DNA of 5,227 bases from Candidatus Njordarchaeum guaymasense (GTDB lineage Archaea > Asgardarchaeota > Njordarchaeia > Njordarchaeales > Njordarchaeaceae), in the NCBI GenBank assembly GCA_030587605.1, contig JAUQYT010000153.1, positions 1 to 5,227 on the forward strand. Direction: 5' to 3'. The position numbers were made by a program, and so were the translations under genes. The notes below the pieces were generated by a model that saw only the letters and a program-made list of their open reading frames with translations, searched no databases and was not told the origin of the DNA. Positions 4,246 to 5,227 of the stretch are shown piece after piece (the stretch's first letter is position 1; each line of letters starts with the position of its first letter).

Positions 4246-5227
4246 ATGTCGGTAACACCTCAAGTGACCTATCCTGGCGTCTATATCCAAGAAGTCCCAA
4301 GCGGCGTACGCACAATCACAGGCGTCACGACCTCCGTCACCGCTTTCATCGGGCGAGCAAAGCGCGGGCCAGAGGACGAGCCTGTGACCATAAACAGCTT
4401 CGCGGACTTTGAGCGAATCTTCGGCGGACTATGGATAGAGAGTACGCTAGGTTATGCTGTGCGGGATTTCTACCTAAACGGAGGAGGCCAAGCGATAATT
4501 GTTCGGCTATATCACGACCCAGACTCGGGAAATTCCATCGCGAAGCTCGATGCCAATGGCCTGAAGCTGAAGGCAGTCAGTCCGGGAGCATGGGGGAACT
4601 ACCTTCGTGCTCGCGTGGATTCCGACGTGTCGGAGGATTTGGCCAAGAGTTACGGCCTCAACAAGACGGATCTTTTCAACCTTACTTTGCGCGATACAAA
4701 GATCGACGTGACTGAACAATTTCGCAACGTCACTGTTATGGAAAGTCCAAGAAGAGTGAATCGGACTCTAGAGAGTGAATCACAACTCATGAGAGTGGAT
4801 AGCCTTCCAGATCCGCTTGTCCCACCGTCTCCGCATCTAGCTCCTGCAGCTGACAAAGACGTTTGGGAGGACGATAATGCCTCCAGCAAAGTGAAAGATG
4901 CTGACCAAGCTCTTGACGGCAAGGCATTGGACGATACCGATTTTACCGGAATGGGAAAAGAGGCTGCCAAACAAGGGCTCTATGCCTTGGAGAAGGCGGA
5001 TCTTTTCAACCTGCTGTGCATTCCGCCGTATAGGAACGATGGCAATGTGGACGTGACCTTGCTTGATAAGGCCGCTGGGTACGTCGAGAAACGACGCGCC
5101 CTTCTATTGGTGGACTCACCTAGTACATGGACAAAGAAGCCCGCGACAAACGATGTCAAAACTTTTCTAGAAAGCAGTACCACGAGCAAGAATGCGGCAC
5201 TTTTTTTCCCACGGTTTAAGCAACCCA
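4246..5227 (+). CDS. Contractile phage-tail sheath protein, N-terminal 327 residues (runs off right edge)
   Basis: The frame from ATG 4246 stays open for 327 codons to the window end. It encodes the contractile sheath that surrounds the inner tube of myovirus tails, R-type pyocins and extracellular contractile injection systems, and shortens to drive the tube into a target. Family hallmarks are the N-terminal YPGVYIQEVPSG (9-20) with TSVTAFIGRAKRGP (29-42), the FADFERIFGG segment (52-61), GYAVRDFYLNGGGQAIIVRL (69-88), AVSPGAWGN (110-118), LFNLTLRD (143-150) and the strong sheath motif ADLFNLLCIPP (251-261) followed by EKRRALLLVDSP (281-292). Residues 187-240 are Asp/Pro/Ala-rich, a variable surface insertion. 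Sheath proteins are usually about 450-700 residues, so the conserved C-terminal domain lies beyond the window, where tube, baseplate and AAA+ ATPase genes would be expected. Provirus versus cellular injection system cannot be decided here. Confidence 0.92.
   Translation, partial: MSVTPQVTYPGVYIQEVPSGVRTITGVTTSVTAFIGRAKRGPEDEPVTINSFADFERIFGGLWIESTLGYAVRDFYLNGGGQAIIVRLYHDPDSGNSIAKLDANGLKLKAVSPGAWGNYLRARVDSDVSEDLAKSYGLNKTDLFNLTLRDTKIDVTEQFRNVTVMESPRRVNRTLESESQLMRVDSLPDPLVPPSPHLAPAADKDVWEDDNASSKVKDADQALDGKALDDTDFTGMGKEAAKQGLYALEKADLFNLLCIPPYRNDGNVDVTLLDKAAGYVEKRRALLLVDSPSTWTKKPATNDVKTFLESSTTSKNAALFFPRFKQP
4663..4682 (+). repeat. 20-bp direct repeat inside the sheath gene, copy 1
   Basis: AAGACGGATCTTTTCAACCT, repeated at 4993-5012 with one A-to-G difference (16 bases exactly identical). 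It encodes K-T-D-L-F-N-L (residues 140-146). The copies are 330 bases apart, exactly 110 codons, and bracket the variable insertion. Confidence 0.75.
4993..5012 (+). repeat. 20-bp direct repeat inside the sheath gene, copy 2
   Basis: AAGGCGGATCTTTTCAACCT, encoding K-A-D-L-F-N-L (residues 250-256). This is the start of the conserved LFNLLCIPP sheath motif. It is in the same reading frame as copy 1 at 4663-4682. Confidence 0.75.

Noticed and set aside
4431..5189. Four further short frames on both strands (4431-4715 plus; 4507-4719, 4650-4970 and 4980-5189 minus)
   Set aside because: All overlap the sheath gene, whose frame is continuous and clearly homologous to tail sheaths; these are shadows.

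Overview
The window looks archaeal. Three things point that way. First, the left end carries a three-gene minus-strand operon: the start of a PolB2-like family B DNA polymerase, a small helical protein, and a RadA/Rad51-like ATPase that has lost its catalytic residues. This arrangement is described only in archaea. Second, there are short stand-alone winged-helix proteins of the kind abundant in TACK archaea. Third, there are archaeal-style TATA boxes, TTG/GTG starts and GGTG-type ribosome binding sites. A Bathyarchaeia/Thaumarchaeota-like source is my guess; nothing here fixes the lineage.

Layout. 1-1544 (minus): the operon, transcribed as RadA-like ATPase, then a 92-residue protein, then PolB2 running off the left edge. 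The coding regions abut or overlap, with a ribosome binding site for the second gene inside the end of the first. 1545-2272: about 730 bases with no convincing intact gene. It holds a coding-like but interrupted minus-strand frame (1890-2183), a strong GC-rich hairpin (2044-2071) and a 12-bp inverted repeat, so it looks like decayed or mobile DNA. 2273-3055 (minus): an unrecognised membrane protein with about six transmembrane segments and its own TATA box. 3056-3299: non-coding. 3300-3623 (minus) and 3828-4067 (plus): two divergent small winged-helix proteins. The shared 204-bp intergenic region is rich in inverted repeats that could be operators.

4113-4238 (plus): a 41-codon small reading frame whose stop overlaps the ribosome binding site of the next gene. 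4246 to the right edge (plus): the first 327 residues of a contractile phage-tail sheath protein. This gene has no stop codon inside the window and is the most notable item here. It marks the beginning of a contractile tail, either a provirus or a cell-encoded contractile injection system.

How the parts work together: the left operon probably acts in DNA repair or replication control through non-catalytic protein scaffolding. The right end begins a contractile-tail cluster, and the plus-strand winged-helix gene just upstream is a candidate local regulator. A 14-bp direct repeat lies upstream of both that regulator gene and the small frame/sheath unit, which supports common control. The decayed region and the membrane protein separate the two functional blocks.
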